NCBI GenBank assembly: GCA_002937585.1
Contig: PTKE01000006.1
Location: 1-61,805, forward strand
Source of the DNA: Alphaproteobacteria bacterium MarineAlpha9_Bin6
Lineage (GTDB): Bacteria > Pseudomonadota > Alphaproteobacteria > UBA7887
Length of the DNA: 61,805 nucleotides
Direction of reading: 5' to 3'
Below are positions 16,620-26,626 of the stretch, piece by piece; position 1 is the stretch's first letter, and each line of letters opens with the position of its first letter. The position numbers and the translations under genes are program-made. The notes under the pieces are model-generated. The model saw only the letters and a list, made by a program, of their open reading frames with translations. It searched no databases and was not told the DNA's origin.

Positions 16620-17603
16620 ATGGTCGACTCGAAGCAACATCACTTAACCGTGGGTCCTGAAGATGCGCGGAAACGTCTGGACCGCACTCTGGCGGACAGA
16701 TTGTCGGTGCTCTCTCGGACACGGCTCAAGACACTAATCCGAGCAGGATTAGTTAACGTTGATGCAAAACCAATCACTGATCCCGCCTATCGTCTTACTA
16801 TCCACGAAAGGGTAATTGTAACAGTACCACCACCCGGACCAGCGAGGCCTCAACCTCAACAGATTCCGTTAACTGTAGTTTACGAAGATGATGACCTAAT
16901 TGTCATCGACAAACCGGCTGGACTAGTCGTCCACCCTGGACCAGGAAATCCAGATCAGACCTTGGTGAATGCCCTGCTAGCGCATTGCGGTAGCAGTATT
17001 TCCGGAATTGGGGGGGTGCGGCGGCCCGGAATCGTCCACCGCTTAGACAAAGGAACCAGCGGTCTCTTGGTAGCCGCTAAGAATGATCGGGCACACCAAC
17101 ATTTGGCAGCGCTGTTTGCGAAGCACCGCGTTGAACGCGCATACAAAGCCATTATCCTGGGAGTCCCCAGACCACCACGCGGCCAAATCATGGGTAATAT
17201 CGGTCGAAACCCGAAAAATAGAAAAAAAATGACTGTCATTGCCCAAGGGGGCAAGACCGCACACACTCAGTACTGTTTAAAACAAGTCTTCGACAGTGGT
17301 GCGGCGTCGTTGGTAGTCTGTCGGTTATCAACGGGAAGAACCCATCAAATTCGGGTCCATATGGCGAACATAGGCCATCCAGTGTTAGCCGACCCGCTTT
17401 ACGGCGGCCGCCGCGCTGTATCCACGCGTATATCTTCTCCACTTGCACGCGATCTTGTTCGTAATTTCCCGCGCCAAGCGTTACACGCATTTCGCCTTGG
17501 TTTCACTCATCCAATCACAGCCGAAACGATGACATTCGACAGTGAATTACCATATGATATGAGTGCCTTAATTGAGGGCCTTAATGCTAAGGACCGGATT
17601 TAG
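16620..17603 (+). CDS. RluA-family 23S rRNA pseudouridine synthase (RluD-like)
   Basis: A 327-residue enzyme with an N-terminal S4 RNA-binding domain (RKRLDRTLADRLSVLSRTRLKTLIRAG, about 18-43) and a C-terminal catalytic domain. The catalytic Asp143 sits in GIVHRLDKGTSGLLV, and the later RTHQIRVHMANIGHPVLADPLYGG block is standard. The length and S4 domain fit RluD, which modifies helix 69 of 23S rRNA, but RluC-type specificity cannot be excluded. The gene is 147 bases before rpoH on the same strand. Confidence 0.9.
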   Translation: MVDSKQHHLTVGPEDARKRLDRTLADRLSVLSRTRLKTLIRAGLVNVDAKPITDPAYRLTIHERVIVTVPPPGPARPQPQQIPLTVVYEDDDLIVIDKPAGLVVHPGPGNPDQTLVNALLAHCGSSISGIGGVRRPGIVHRLDKGTSGLLVAAKNDRAHQHLAALFAKHRVERAYKAIILGVPRPPRGQIMGNIGRNPKNRKKMTVIAQGGKTAHTQYCLKQVFDSGAASLVVCRLSTGRTHQIRVHMANIGHPVLADPLYGGRRAVSTRISSPLARDLVRNFPRQALHAFRLGFTHPITAETMTFDSELPYDMSALIEGLNAKDRI

Positions 17604-17749
17604 CAGAATCAGCCATAATTCGGACCAAATTTGTCTCTACTATTGGTGCCACGAGTATAACCTTGTCGAAAAGTTTGAAAATCCAAATGGCCAATTTCAG
17701 CAATTCGGTGCCCATCCGCGGACGTGATGGCGGCGGGAGAAGCCAATAA

Positions 17750-18661
17750 ATGGCCACCTCTCGACTACCTACACTCTCCATTGAAGGGGGCCTTGCACGT
17801 TACCTACAAGAGATCCGCCGCTTCCCCATGCTTACCCAAAAAGAAGAGTTCACACTTGCTAAACAGTGGACTGAACAGGGTGATGTTGAAGCTGCCCATA
17901 AGCTTGTGACCTCGCATTTACGTTTGGTTGCTAAGATTGCTATGGGTTATCGTGGCTACGGTCTTCCAGTCGGAGAACTCATCTCTGAAGGTAACATCGG
18001 CATGATGCAAGCGGTAAAACGCTTTGACCCCGATCGCGGATTTCGTCTTGCCACCTATGCAATGTGGTGGATCCGTGCAGCCATACAAGAGTATATCTTA
18101 CACTCCTGGTCGTTGGTAAAGATCGGAACAACAGCCGCGCAGAAAAAACTTTTCTTTAATCTCCGCAAAATCAAAGGTCAGATAAAAGCATTCGAAGATG
18201 GAGATTTAGCCCAGGAAACTGTGACCGAAATCGCGCGCCGTTTGGACGTGCCAGAGCACGAAGTTGTGAATATGAACCGACGGCTCGCGGCACCGGACCA
18301 TTCACTCAACGCTCCGCTTAGAATTGACGGGGATGGAGAATGGCAAGATTGGCTGGAAGACACCACACCAAATCAGGAAACCGAGTTAGCCGCATCGGAA
18401 GAGCTGTCGTTACGCCGTCAAATGTTGAAAACTGCTATGGCCAACCTTAACGACCGAGAACGGCATATTCTGAGCCAGCGTCGACTCACGGAAGAACCGA
18501 TGACATTGGAAGAACTTAGCCAGATTTATAAAATCAGCCGAGAGCGAGTTCGCCAAATCGAGGTTCGCGCGTTCGAAAAAGTGCAAGAGGTGATGAATAA
18601 GCAAGCGGCGTCCTTAACAAACAATAACACGCCACCCCGCGAAGGTGCTGACGCTACATAA
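17750..18661 (+). CDS. rpoH: RNA polymerase heat-shock sigma factor RpoH
   Basis: A 303-residue sigma-32 homolog. Region 2 (HLRLVAKIAMGYRGYGLPVGELISEGNIGMMQAVKRF, then RLATYAMWWIRAAIQEY) and the RpoH box region (ILHSWSLVKIGTTAAQKKLFFNLRK) are clear, and region 4 has the helix-turn-helix MTLEELSQIYKISRERVRQIE. It directs transcription of chaperone and protease genes such as ftsH, also in this window. GGGAG lies 11-12 bases before ATG 17750. In the upstream gap a CTTG followed 17 bases later by CCAAAT is only a weak sigma-32-like match, so autoregulation is not shown. Confidence 0.96.
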   Translation: MATSRLPTLSIEGGLARYLQEIRRFPMLTQKEEFTLAKQWTEQGDVEAAHKLVTSHLRLVAKIAMGYRGYGLPVGELISEGNIGMMQAVKRFDPDRGFRLATYAMWWIRAAIQEYILHSWSLVKIGTTAAQKKLFFNLRKIKGQIKAFEDGDLAQETVTEIARRLDVPEHEVVNMNRRLAAPDHSLNAPLRIDGDGEWQDWLEDTTPNQETELAASEELSLRRQMLKTAMANLNDRERHILSQRRLTEEPMTLEELSQIYKISRERVRQIEVRAFEKVQEVMNKQAASLTNNNTPPREGADAT

Positions 18662-18867
18662 GCTTCCGCGCCGTATGATTTTGCACCCCACCACTAAGCA
18701 TAAACATCTGACGAAGACCTTTAAGGAAACGCCATTTTTTGAATGGTTAGAACTATTGGCAGCACCAGCGACCGACCCGAGTCAGCACCCAGAAGATGCT
18801 CTGATTTAGCAATAGCAAGCCAACACTTTTTGATACCCCAACTTGATATTTACTATTAGACCTCTGG

Positions 18868-20160
18868 TCAATCGGCGAACGGGTCTCGAACTAAAATCGT
18901 GTCCTCTCGCTCCGGACTAGTCGACAACAAAGTTACTGGCGCACCAATTAGTTCTTCGACTCGACGAATATACTTCACAGCTGTCGCCGGAAGATCAGCC
19001 CACGAACGTGCCCCTTGAGTGCTTTGCGCCCATCCCTCTATTGATTCATAAACCGGCGAAATACCTATCTGAGTCTTTGGGGACGATGGCAAATAATCCA
19101 GAGTATCGTCGCCAAAAGTGTACCCTACGCAGATCCTCAATTCCTCAATGCCATCCAAAACATCAAGTTTTGTCAGCGCTATACCATCAACTCCGGCGAC
19201 CTTAATCGCTTGGCGAACCATGACTGAATCAAACCAGCCGCATCGGCGGCGGCGACCGGTTACCGTCCCAAATTCTTTGCCACGCTCGCCAAGCATACGG
19301 CCGGTAGCATCGCTTAGTTCGCTTGGAAATGGGCCGTAACCAACACGGGTCGTATATGCCTTTGTAATTCCAAGTACGTATCCAACTGATTTTGGACTAG
19401 TCCCACATCCGGCCGCCACACTACCTGCAACAGTGTTAGAGGAAGTGACGTAAGGGTACGTACCATGATCAATATCGAGCATCACACCTTGTGCCCCCTC
19501 AAACAGAATACGTTTCCCTGCATGCCGCTCCTTTTCCAAGAGACGCCAAACCGTATCCGAGTATGGTAATAAGCGTGGCGCAACCGCAAGCAAGTCAGCG
19601 AGAATTTTTGGCTTGTCGATCAAGACTAGTCCATGGCCCCGACGGAGTGCATCATGATGGCTCACAGTGGCATCAAGTCGACTCTCAAGTTCAGACGGAT
19701 CAAATAAATCACAAAGCCGGATTCCTCGACGACCAACCTTATCCTCGTAGGCGGGTCCTATACCCCGACCCGTTGTACCAATCTTTATATCTCCGTGAGC
19801 GTCTTCGCGGAGCCGATCTAACTCGCCGTGGAACGGCAAAATTAGGCAAGCATTCTCCGCAATCCGAAGTCGGTCTGGGGAAATCGATACACCCTGCTCT
19901 TCAATTCTATCGATTTCTTGAATCAGTGCCCAAGGATCAATCACCACCCCATTACCAATGATGGACATTTTTCCAGGCCGCACTACGCCGGACGGTAACA
20001 AACTGAGTTTATAAGTGGTTCCGTCGATCACCAGAGTGTGTCCAGCGTTATGTCCACCCTGAAACCGAACCACCACATCTGCCCGATGCGATAGCCAATC
20101 GACGACCTTTCCTTTTCCCTCGTCGCCCCATTGGGTACCTATGACTGCGACGTTAGACAT
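18868..20160 (-). CDS. purA: Adenylosuccinate synthetase
   Basis: A full-length 430-residue enzyme. The GTP-binding/catalytic start [13 protein letters not shown] (7-18, catalytic Asp13) and [10 protein letters not shown] are intact, as are [17 protein letters not shown] and the late TTTGRRRR-like region ([14 protein letters not shown]). It joins IMP and aspartate using GTP, the first committed step to AMP, in the cytoplasm. It starts nine bases after the hisZ stop, so it is the last gene of a serC-serA-hisZ-purA block. The 206 bases between it and the convergent rpoH gene hold no gene and no clear terminator. Confidence 0.98.
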   Translation of the reverse strand: MSNVAVIGTQWGDEGKGKVVDWLSHRADVVVRFQGGHNAGHTLVIDGTTYKLSLLPSGVVRPGKMSIIGNGVVIDPWALIQEIDRIEEQGVSISPDRLRIAENACLILPFHGELDRLREDAHGDIKIGTTGRGIGPAYEDKVGRRGIRLCDLFDPSELESRLDATVSHHDALRRGHGLVLIDKPKILADLLAVAPRLLPYSDTVWRLLEKERHAGKRILFEGAQGVMLDIDHGTYPYVTSSNTVAGSVAAGCGTSPKSVGYVLGITKAYTTRVGYGPFPSELSDATGRMLGERGKEFGTVTGRRRRCGWFDSVMVRQAIKVAGVDGIALTKLDVLDGIEELRICVGYTFGDDTLDYLPSSPKTQIGISPVYESIEGWAQSTQGARSWADLPATAVKYIRRVEELIGAPVTLLSTSPEREDTILVRDPFAD

Positions 20161-20169
20161 AACAAGTCC

Positions 20170-21327
20170 TCAGTAAGACGATTCCAAATCTAATTGGTGG
20201 ATTTGATCGTCAAGCCAAACATGAGTACATTCTAGGCGTGCTGCTTCAGCCGATAGATCATCATCCGGCACTAGACCATTGACCGTAATCCAACCTAACC
20301 CCTGCAGCCGCTTTCTGACTTCCGTCTTTACTCCAAATGGTACATAAATTCGTTGTGCAGGCGGAGGATGCACCATCGCGCCCATTATTACATCCGTAAA
20401 TAGAGTGAAACCAGTTGCGAGTTCATCCTCACCTAAAAGATACCGCCCGCCTGTGCCGAGTTCACCTCGAACATCACGCGCAAAAAGGGTAAAGCTGATT
20501 CCAGTGTGATATTCAAAGCCGCGGCTGTCGGCAGGATCGATGGTAACATTCAAACCAGGTGCCTTTTCGAGCACCAAATTAACTACCTCAATCAAGCGCT
20601 GGTTTAAAAGAGCGGCCCCCCCGGAAAGGTCCAGCACACCCATTTTAATTAGGCCGGGTCCGGCGGGCCCAGCCGCATCAAGTAAACTTGCCAGAATCGG
20701 ACCCGCTTCGTTCGAAAGTTTCATAATAGTCGCCACATCCTTGCGGTTAAGAGGAGCGAGTAGTTCCTTAGATATTTCTTCTGGGACACGCAAATCTTCA
20801 CAGATCATACGGGCCATTGAGGGCACGTTAATGTCGACCGACAGGTCTTTAATACCAAGCTCCGAGATTGATTCCGCTGCTAGCAAAATCACCTCCGCGT
20901 CCGCCATCGCAGCTTTAGCGGCGCCTATCAATTCAACACCGATAGCACGAAATTCACGTTGTGGACGCAATTGCGCCCCTTTTACACGTAACACTTCGCC
21001 ACTGTAACTGAGGCGTAAGGGCCTTGGGGCATCCCGCAATCTAGTCGCCGCCAAGCGTGCAACCTGGGGGGTTATGTCTGCACGTAAACCCATCATACGC
21101 TGAGACACTGGGTCCATTAGTCGAAAGGTTTGCTCCGCAACAGCCGCGCCAATACCGTCTAATAAACCACCCTCGAACTCAAGCAATGGAGGTTTAACAC
21201 GCTCATAACCATATCTAGCAAAATGGTCTGACAGACGTCGCACCAAAACCTCTTCCTGTCCGGCCTCAGGAGGAAGCAAATCCTCCAACCCTGCTGGCAA
21301 TAATGCTTTTATCAAATAATTTGCCAT
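20170..21327 (-). CDS. hisZ: ATP phosphoribosyltransferase regulatory subunit
   Basis: A 385-residue paralog of the catalytic core of histidyl-tRNA synthetase. It shows class-II-like motifs (GLEDLLPPEAGQEE, then LRADITPQVARLA and LRLSYSGEVLR) but has no anticodon-binding domain, as expected for HisZ. It partners the short form of HisG in the first step of histidine synthesis. No hisG is in the window; the genome should carry the short type. It lies between serA and purA on the same strand. The position next to purA is common in alphaproteobacteria. Confidence 0.92.
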   Translation of the reverse strand: MANYLIKALLPAGLEDLLPPEAGQEEVLVRRLSDHFARYGYERVKPPLLEFEGGLLDGIGAAVAEQTFRLMDPVSQRMMGLRADITPQVARLAATRLRDAPRPLRLSYSGEVLRVKGAQLRPQREFRAIGVELIGAAKAAMADAEVILLAAESISELGIKDLSVDINVPSMARMICEDLRVPEEISKELLAPLNRKDVATIMKLSNEAGPILASLLDAAGPAGPGLIKMGVLDLSGGAALLNQRLIEVVNLVLEKAPGLNVTIDPADSRGFEYHTGISFTLFARDVRGELGTGGRYLLGEDELATGFTLFTDVIMGAMVHPPPAQRIYVPFGVKTEVRKRLQGLGWITVNGLVPDDDLSAEAARLECTHVWLDDQIHQLDLESSY

Positions 21328-21377
21328 GTTTTGTTAGTTTGCACAGCGTGAACGACGTCGCAAAACAGCCGAAATGT

Positions 21378-22964
21378 CTAGTTTCGCTGAGCGAAATACA
21401 AGGCGTTCGCCCGCACCACATAAGGAAGTGCCTGAACCTTATCCAGAAGTTCCTGTGTTACTGGCTGATCTACCTCGATTAAAGCGATAGCTTCGGCCCC
21501 AGGAGAGGCGCGCCCCAGATGGAACGTCGCGATATTGAGATCCACATCGCCAAGGGTCTTACCCAAGCTCCCAATAAATCCTGGCTTGTCTTGGTTAGTA
21601 ACAAAGAGCATATGTGGTCCAAGTTCTGCCTCAATGTTGATACCCGCAATATGGGTGAGACGTGGCCGTTGACTGAATAAGGTACCGGCAACGCTATGAG
21701 TCTGCGTCTCAGTAATTACCTCTAACCGGATCATGCTATTATAATCACATGGTCCATCGCGTTTAATTTCGCGCACCTCAATATCGCGCTCCTTTGCAAT
21801 TAACGGGGCGTTAACCATGTTGACTGATTCAAGCAATGGACTCAACATACTCTCTAAGACTGTCGCAGTCAGCGGCCTTGTGTTGAGAGCAGCTGCCGCT
21901 CCCTCATACTCAACTGCTACCTCCTTAATTCCGGTCTCAGTTATCTGCCCGGCAAAACTGCCCAGTTGGTAGGCCAAGGCCATATAAGGAGCGAGACGGG
22001 GTGCCTCCTCCGCGCTAACCGACGGCATGTTTAATGCATTCGTAACAGATCCATTCGCGAGGTAATCTGACATTTGCTCTGCCAGCTGGAGCGCCACTTT
22101 CTCCTGGGCTTCGTTAGTCGCGGCCCCAAGATGGGGTGTGGCGATGACTTCTGGCATTCCAAATAGCTCGTTCTTAACTGCTGGTTCCTCTGCAAACACG
22201 TCAAGAGCCGCGCCCGCGACGTGGCCTGCTCGAATTGCTTCCTTAAGATCTCCTTCCAGAATCAAACCACCACGGGCACAGTTTATTATACGAACTCCGC
22301 GCTGGGTCTTCGCCAAAGCCGCTGCGTCAATCATACCACGGGTAGCTTCAGTAAGAGGAGTATGCAGGCTAATAAAATGGGCTCGCGCCAAGAGAATATC
22401 CAATTCAACCCGCTCGACCCCGAGGTCTGCAGCATGTTCGTTTGTCATGAACGGGTCGTATACAAGAACCCGCATTTTCAAACCCTGTGCCCGTTCAGCC
22501 ACAATTGAGCCTACATTCCCGCAGCCGATCAATCCCAAGATTTTGCCAGTGACTTCGACACCCATGAACCGAGATTTCTCCCATTTGCCCATTTGAGTAG
22601 AACGGTCTGCCTGAGGAATTTGTCGAGATAGTGCCATTAACAGGGCGATAGCATGTTCGGCGGTAGTCGTAGAGTTGCCGAAAGGTGTATTCATCACAAC
22701 TATGCCATATCCAGTGGCGGCGGCGACATCGATATTATCAACACCAATGCCCGCACGTCCCACTACTCGCAACCGCTTGCCAGCAGCGAGTACTTCTGCC
22801 GTTACTTTTGTTGAAGAACGTACAGCGAGGCCATCATATCCACCGATACGCGCGATCAGATCCTCTTTCTGAAGATTGGTATTTACGTCAATATCAATCC
22901 CCCGGGCACGGAAAACCTCGGCCGCTTTAGAGCTAAGAGCGTCAGATATCAGAACCTTACTCAT
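21378..22964 (-). CDS. serA: D-3-phosphoglycerate dehydrogenase
   Basis: A 528-residue long-form PGDH. The NAD fold has GLIGCGNVG at 144-152, substrate Arg/Glu/His residues appear in CARGGLI, and TPHLGAATNEAQ, and the intervening ASB domain (about 320-450) leads to a C-terminal ACT domain (KPGFIGSLGKTLGDVDLNIATFHLGR). It oxidises 3-phosphoglycerate to phosphohydroxypyruvate, the entry to serine synthesis, and the ACT domain may allow serine feedback. It follows serC by 38 bases, so the two successive pathway steps are expected to be co-transcribed. Confidence 0.97.
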   Translation of the reverse strand: MSKVLISDALSSKAAEVFRARGIDIDVNTNLQKEDLIARIGGYDGLAVRSSTKVTAEVLAAGKRLRVVGRAGIGVDNIDVAAATGYGIVVMNTPFGNSTTTAEHAIALLMALSRQIPQADRSTQMGKWEKSRFMGVEVTGKILGLIGCGNVGSIVAERAQGLKMRVLVYDPFMTNEHAADLGVERVELDILLARAHFISLHTPLTEATRGMIDAAALAKTQRGVRIINCARGGLILEGDLKEAIRAGHVAGAALDVFAEEPAVKNELFGMPEVIATPHLGAATNEAQEKVALQLAEQMSDYLANGSVTNALNMPSVSAEEAPRLAPYMALAYQLGSFAGQITETGIKEVAVEYEGAAAALNTRPLTATVLESMLSPLLESVNMVNAPLIAKERDIEVREIKRDGPCDYNSMIRLEVITETQTHSVAGTLFSQRPRLTHIAGINIEAELGPHMLFVTNQDKPGFIGSLGKTLGDVDLNIATFHLGRASPGAEAIALIEVDQPVTQELLDKVQALPYVVRANALYFAQRN

Positions 22965-23002
22965 GAAATCTCTCGTCAGAGTGCAGCATGTCTAAAAGAC
23001 AT

Positions 23003-24157
23003 TTAAATGTGCCTCGCTTTAATTTCATCAAAAGCCCAATCAAGCCAAGGTAACAACGCGTCAAGATCAGCACTTTCAACAGTTGGGCCTGCCCATATTC
23101 GAAGTCCAGGCGGCGCGTCACGATAACCGTTAATGTCGTATGCCGCACCCTCACTCTCTAACAACACACACATCGATTTAGTGACAGTTCTTTGTTTGTC
23201 GGAGGTCAGGGCCATAAACCACGGATCGACAATTTTTAAACATACGGACGTCGATGATCGAATGGCTGGGTCTTCGACCAGGAATGAAGCCCAAAAACAG
23301 TCATTCAACCAGCTGGAAATCACTGCGAGATTTGATTTGCTACGAGCTATCAGGGCGTCTCCTCCACCAATTGATTCTGCCCAACGGAGAGCATCCAGAA
23401 CATCCTCAACACATAACATTGATGGGGTGTTGATGGTTTCCCCAGAAAAAAACCCCTCCGCAAGCTTTCCACTCTTTGTCATACGGAACAACTTCGGCAA
23501 CGGCCAAGTCGGACTATAAGTCTCAAGTCGTTCGGCAGCTCTTGGGCTCAAAATTAGAACGCCATGTTGCCCCTCGCCGCCAAGTACCTTTTGCCAAGAG
23601 TAAGTGACCACATCGAGTCGATCCCATGGCAAGGGCATGGCAAAGGCTGCCGAGGTTGCATCACAAAAGGTAAGACCAGACCGGTCGGGTGCAATCCATT
23701 TCCCATCAGGAAGACAAGCTCCTGAGGTAGTGCCGTTCCACGTAAAGATCACATCGCGGGAAAAGTTTACCTGCGTAAGGTCTGGCAAAAAACCGTAATC
23801 GGCGTCAAGTACTCGGACGTCGTGAAGCATCAGCTGATTTACTACATCTGCTTTCCAACCTGCACCGAAACTCTCCCAAACTAATATATCGACCCCACAC
23901 CTACCCAGCATCGACCACATTGCCATCTCGAAAGCACCAGTATCGGAGGCGGGAGTGATAGCAATTCTATAATCATTAGGTAGGTTGAGTAGCTCCCTAC
24001 TAACCTCCAGAACCTCTTGGATTCGCTGCTTAGCAACGCCTGAGCGATGCGAACGACCCACAAGAGCCCCCGTCAATACGGCCGGGGACCAGCCAGGGCG
24101 TTTGGGACAAGGACCAGACGAAAAGTTCGGGTTCGCCGGGTAGACGCTCGGTTTCAT
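23003..24157 (-). CDS. serC: Phosphoserine transaminase
   Basis: A PLP aminotransferase of 384 residues from ATG 24157; an in-frame TTG at 24181 would add eight residues but has its GAGG only one base away. It opens with PANPNFSSGPCPKRPGW, and the PLP lysine is in VTYSWQKVLGGEGQHG (Lys190 counted from ATG 24157). The sequence belongs to the alphaproteobacterial/archaeal branch of SerC rather than the enteric type. It makes O-phosphoserine from phosphohydroxypyruvate and glutamate. It is the first gene of the serC-serA-hisZ-purA block; the 114-base gap upstream to thiD shows no riboswitch. Confidence 0.95.
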   Translation of the reverse strand: MKPSVYPANPNFSSGPCPKRPGWSPAVLTGALVGRSHRSGVAKQRIQEVLEVSRELLNLPNDYRIAITPASDTGAFEMAMWSMLGRCGVDILVWESFGAGWKADVVNQLMLHDVRVLDADYGFLPDLTQVNFSRDVIFTWNGTTSGACLPDGKWIAPDRSGLTFCDATSAAFAMPLPWDRLDVVTYSWQKVLGGEGQHGVLILSPRAAERLETYSPTWPLPKLFRMTKSGKLAEGFFSGETINTPSMLCVEDVLDALRWAESIGGGDALIARSKSNLAVISSWLNDCFWASFLVEDPAIRSSTSVCLKIVDPWFMALTSDKQRTVTKSMCVLLESEGAAYDINGYRDAPPGLRIWAGPTVESADLDALLPWLDWAFDEIKARHI

Positions 24158-24271
24158 TGCAATTTTATAGCTTGGAATCAAGCCTCAGCAGAGGAAGGCG
24201 GCGCGATACTATGGACACCATTACAAAGCGTCAATACCGCAGAGCAACATAAACAGGAATCGTTGCATTGC

Positions 24272-25066
24272 TCAGAATGGAAGCTGATAGGCATGATTTA
24301 TTGGTCCGTGTCCAGTCCCATAACCTGGTGCAGTTCGGATGGCACCTATAACATATTCCCGAGCACGCACTACTGCTGATCGGACCGACAGACCCTGAGC
24401 AATCCCCACGGCAATTGCGGACGCCAAAGTACAACCAGTACCATGAGTATGCCGAGTCATAATTCGTGCCGAGTTAAAGGCTTCAACCCCATTTTCCGTA
24501 GCAAGAAGATCAACTATCTGGTTGCCAGCGAGGTGCCCTCCTTTCAGCAATACTGCCTTCGGGCCTAATGCTAATAAATCAGTTACGGCTATATGCATAT
24601 CGTCAATAGTCCGGACTTCAGAACCAAGAATCTTTCCTGCCTCAGGTAAATTAGGTGTAATTAAGTCAGCCATCGGCACTAACTCGGAAACTAATGCCCG
24701 GACCGCCCGTTCCTCCAGTAACGATGCACCACCCTTGGCATACATGACTGGATCCACCAATAAATCCATTTTGGCCAAGTGGCGTCTACTAATTTCCACC
24801 ACACACTGAATCAATTCGGCTCTGTGGAGCATCCCAGTCTTGATTACATCTGCTCCTATGTCATCCAACACCAAGGTCATTTGCTGAGCTACAAAATCTG
24901 CGGGCACATCTTGGATTGCTAACACACCTTCTGTGTTCTGCGCAGTTAACGCTGTCACGGCAGTAGCAGCATAGCCACCTAGCGCGGTAATAGTCTTGAT
25001 GTCAGCTTGGATACCTGCACCACCGCCTGAATCCGAGCCAGCGACCACAAGGACACGCCCATTCAC
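24272..25066 (-). CDS. thiD: Hydroxymethylpyrimidine / phosphomethylpyrimidine kinase
   Basis: A 264-residue ribokinase-fold kinase. It starts VLVVAGSDSGGGAGIQADIKTITALGGYAATAVTALTAQNT, the diagnostic ThiD block, and has the late GTGCTLASAIAVGIAQG anion hole with the catalytic cysteine/aspartate region. It phosphorylates HMP and HMP-P for thiamine synthesis. It lies 27 bases after glmM on the same strand. No TPP-riboswitch-like element was seen upstream, which fits its position inside a longer transcript. thiE is found separately at 47.4 kb. Confidence 0.95.
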   Translation of the reverse strand: MNGRVLVVAGSDSGGGAGIQADIKTITALGGYAATAVTALTAQNTEGVLAIQDVPADFVAQQMTLVLDDIGADVIKTGMLHRAELIQCVVEISRRHLAKMDLLVDPVMYAKGGASLLEERAVRALVSELVPMADLITPNLPEAGKILGSEVRTIDDMHIAVTDLLALGPKAVLLKGGHLAGNQIVDLLATENGVEAFNSARIMTRHTHGTGCTLASAIAVGIAQGLSVRSAVVRAREYVIGAIRTAPGYGTGHGPINHAYQLPF

Positions 25067-25093
25067 ATTTGCCTCATACGGTTTATGCGGGAT

Positions 25094-26446
25094 TTACCCA
25101 GCATGCTGCTCAATAGCACCCGCCACCTCATCGATAACTGCTCGCACAAGGGTCTCATCTTCTCCCTCAGCCATTATGCGAATTTTTCCTTCAGTCCCAG
25201 ATCGGCGTACCAGCAAGCGGCCAGACCCAGCCAACTGCCGTTCCGCTGAAGCAATGGAATCACGAATTTCATCATGGTCAAGCACATTCTCGGCCTTATA
25301 CGCAACATTCCGAAGCACCTGCGGTAAAGGAGTAAACACTCGGCAAGCCTTGCTGGCTGGCTTCTCTGACTCGACCAGCAACGACAACACCTTTAGCGCA
25401 ACAATCAAACCATCCCCTGTCGTCGTATGATCGGCTAATATGATGTGTCCAGATTGCTCTCCTCCAAGGTTGTAACCATGCTTGCGCATGTGCTCCATGA
25501 CATACCGGTCACCAATGCGCGTGCGAGCAAGATGAAGCCCAATGCTGCTCAAGTATCTTTCCAATCCCAGGTTTGACATCTGAGTTGCAACCAACCCAGC
25601 CCCGCGCAATTGTCCACGGCTATGCATCTGGTCAGCCACTAACGCCATCAGTTGGTCGCCATCGAGCAAATGTCCCTGCTCATCGGCGATCACCACTCTA
25701 TCCGCATCGCCGTCAAGCGCGATCCCAATATCGGCATTTTCTCTACGGACCATGTCACACATGCGCTCGGGAACGGTGGAGCCGCAATTCAGATTTATGT
25801 TGGTGCCATCGGGGTTGACGCCGATGGCACTCACCACCGCCCCCAATTCTCGCAGCACAGTAGTCGCGACGCGATAAGCTGCTCCGTGCGCACAGTCAAT
25901 CACAACCTTGAGACCATCAAGTGTCATGCCTTTGGGGAACGTGTTTTTTGCAAATTCTATGTACCGGCCCTGGGCATCAAACATCCGCCAAAGACGGCCC
26001 AATTTCTCAGGAACAACTGCTTTGCTGCCAACACCTTCTTCAACAAGCACCTCGATCTCGCCCTCAGCCTCGTCTGACAATTTATAACCATCAGGACCAA
26101 ACAATTTTATCCCATTATCCTGATAAAGGTTATGTGACGCAGATATCATGACCCCCAGATCAGCACGCAATGACCTTGTTAACATCGCCACCGCTGGCGT
26201 CGGTAACGGACCCAATAAGTTGACGTTCATGCCCATAGCAATAAAGCCAGCCGAAAGTGCTTGTTCAATCATGTAGCCAGACAGCCGCGTATCCTTTCCA
26301 ATCACCACATTATGGCGGTGCTTGCCGCGTGTAAAATAGCTCCCAGCCGCCAGCCCCACTTGGAGCACCATCTCTGCGGTCATCGGTTTGCTGTTGGCGC
26401 ATCCCCTGATGCCGTCAGTACCAAATAATTTTAATTTATATGACAT
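25094..26446 (-). CDS. glmM: Phosphoglucosamine mutase
   Basis: A full-length 450-residue alpha-D-phosphohexomutase. It begins [10 protein letters not shown], has the phosphorylated Ser104 in MISASHN, the metal loop [10 protein letters not shown] near 245 and the sugar-binding GGEQSGHI, and ends with a [15 protein letters not shown] phosphate-binding domain. It converts glucosamine-6-P to glucosamine-1-P for UDP-GlcNAc, peptidoglycan and LPS. It lies downstream of folP and ftsH, an order shared with many proteobacteria. The 180-base gap upstream to folP has no visible gene or terminator. Confidence 0.97.
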   Translation of the reverse strand: MSYKLKLFGTDGIRGCANSKPMTAEMVLQVGLAAGSYFTRGKHRHNVVIGKDTRLSGYMIEQALSAGFIAMGMNVNLLGPLPTPAVAMLTRSLRADLGVMISASHNLYQDNGIKLFGPDGYKLSDEAEGEIEVLVEEGVGSKAVVPEKLGRLWRMFDAQGRYIEFAKNTFPKGMTLDGLKVVIDCAHGAAYRVATTVLRELGAVVSAIGVNPDGTNINLNCGSTVPERMCDMVRRENADIGIALDGDADRVVIADEQGHLLDGDQLMALVADQMHSRGQLRGAGLVATQMSNLGLERYLSSIGLHLARTRIGDRYVMEHMRKHGYNLGGEQSGHIILADHTTTGDGLIVALKVLSLLVESEKPASKACRVFTPLPQVLRNVAYKAENVLDHDEIRDSIASAERQLAGSGRLLVRRSGTEGKIRIMAEGEDETLVRAVIDEVAGAIEQHAG

Positions 26447-26626
26447 TATGTCTGCTTCGGAGTTCCCGTATTTTTAATTGTCTAAACCCGGCTCTTTCCT
26501 TACGCAGGGTGACTGATCATCGCAACCGAAATCGCATCTCCTAACGGTCCCATTAGGCCAAAATTCAAAACTCCTTGCCACTAAAAAGAAATAATATTCC
26601 AAGTCTATACCTCATTTGAGACCCAA

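Noticed and set aside
17604-17749. Sigma-32 type promoter before rpoH (CTTG, 17 bases, CCAAAT)
   Set aside because: The -10 half matches the heat-shock consensus too poorly to report as a feature.
19491-21007. Long plus-strand frames of about 155 codons at 19491-19961 and 20540-21007
   Set aside because: They are antisense to purA and hisZ and show composition expected from the reverse strand of coding sequence.
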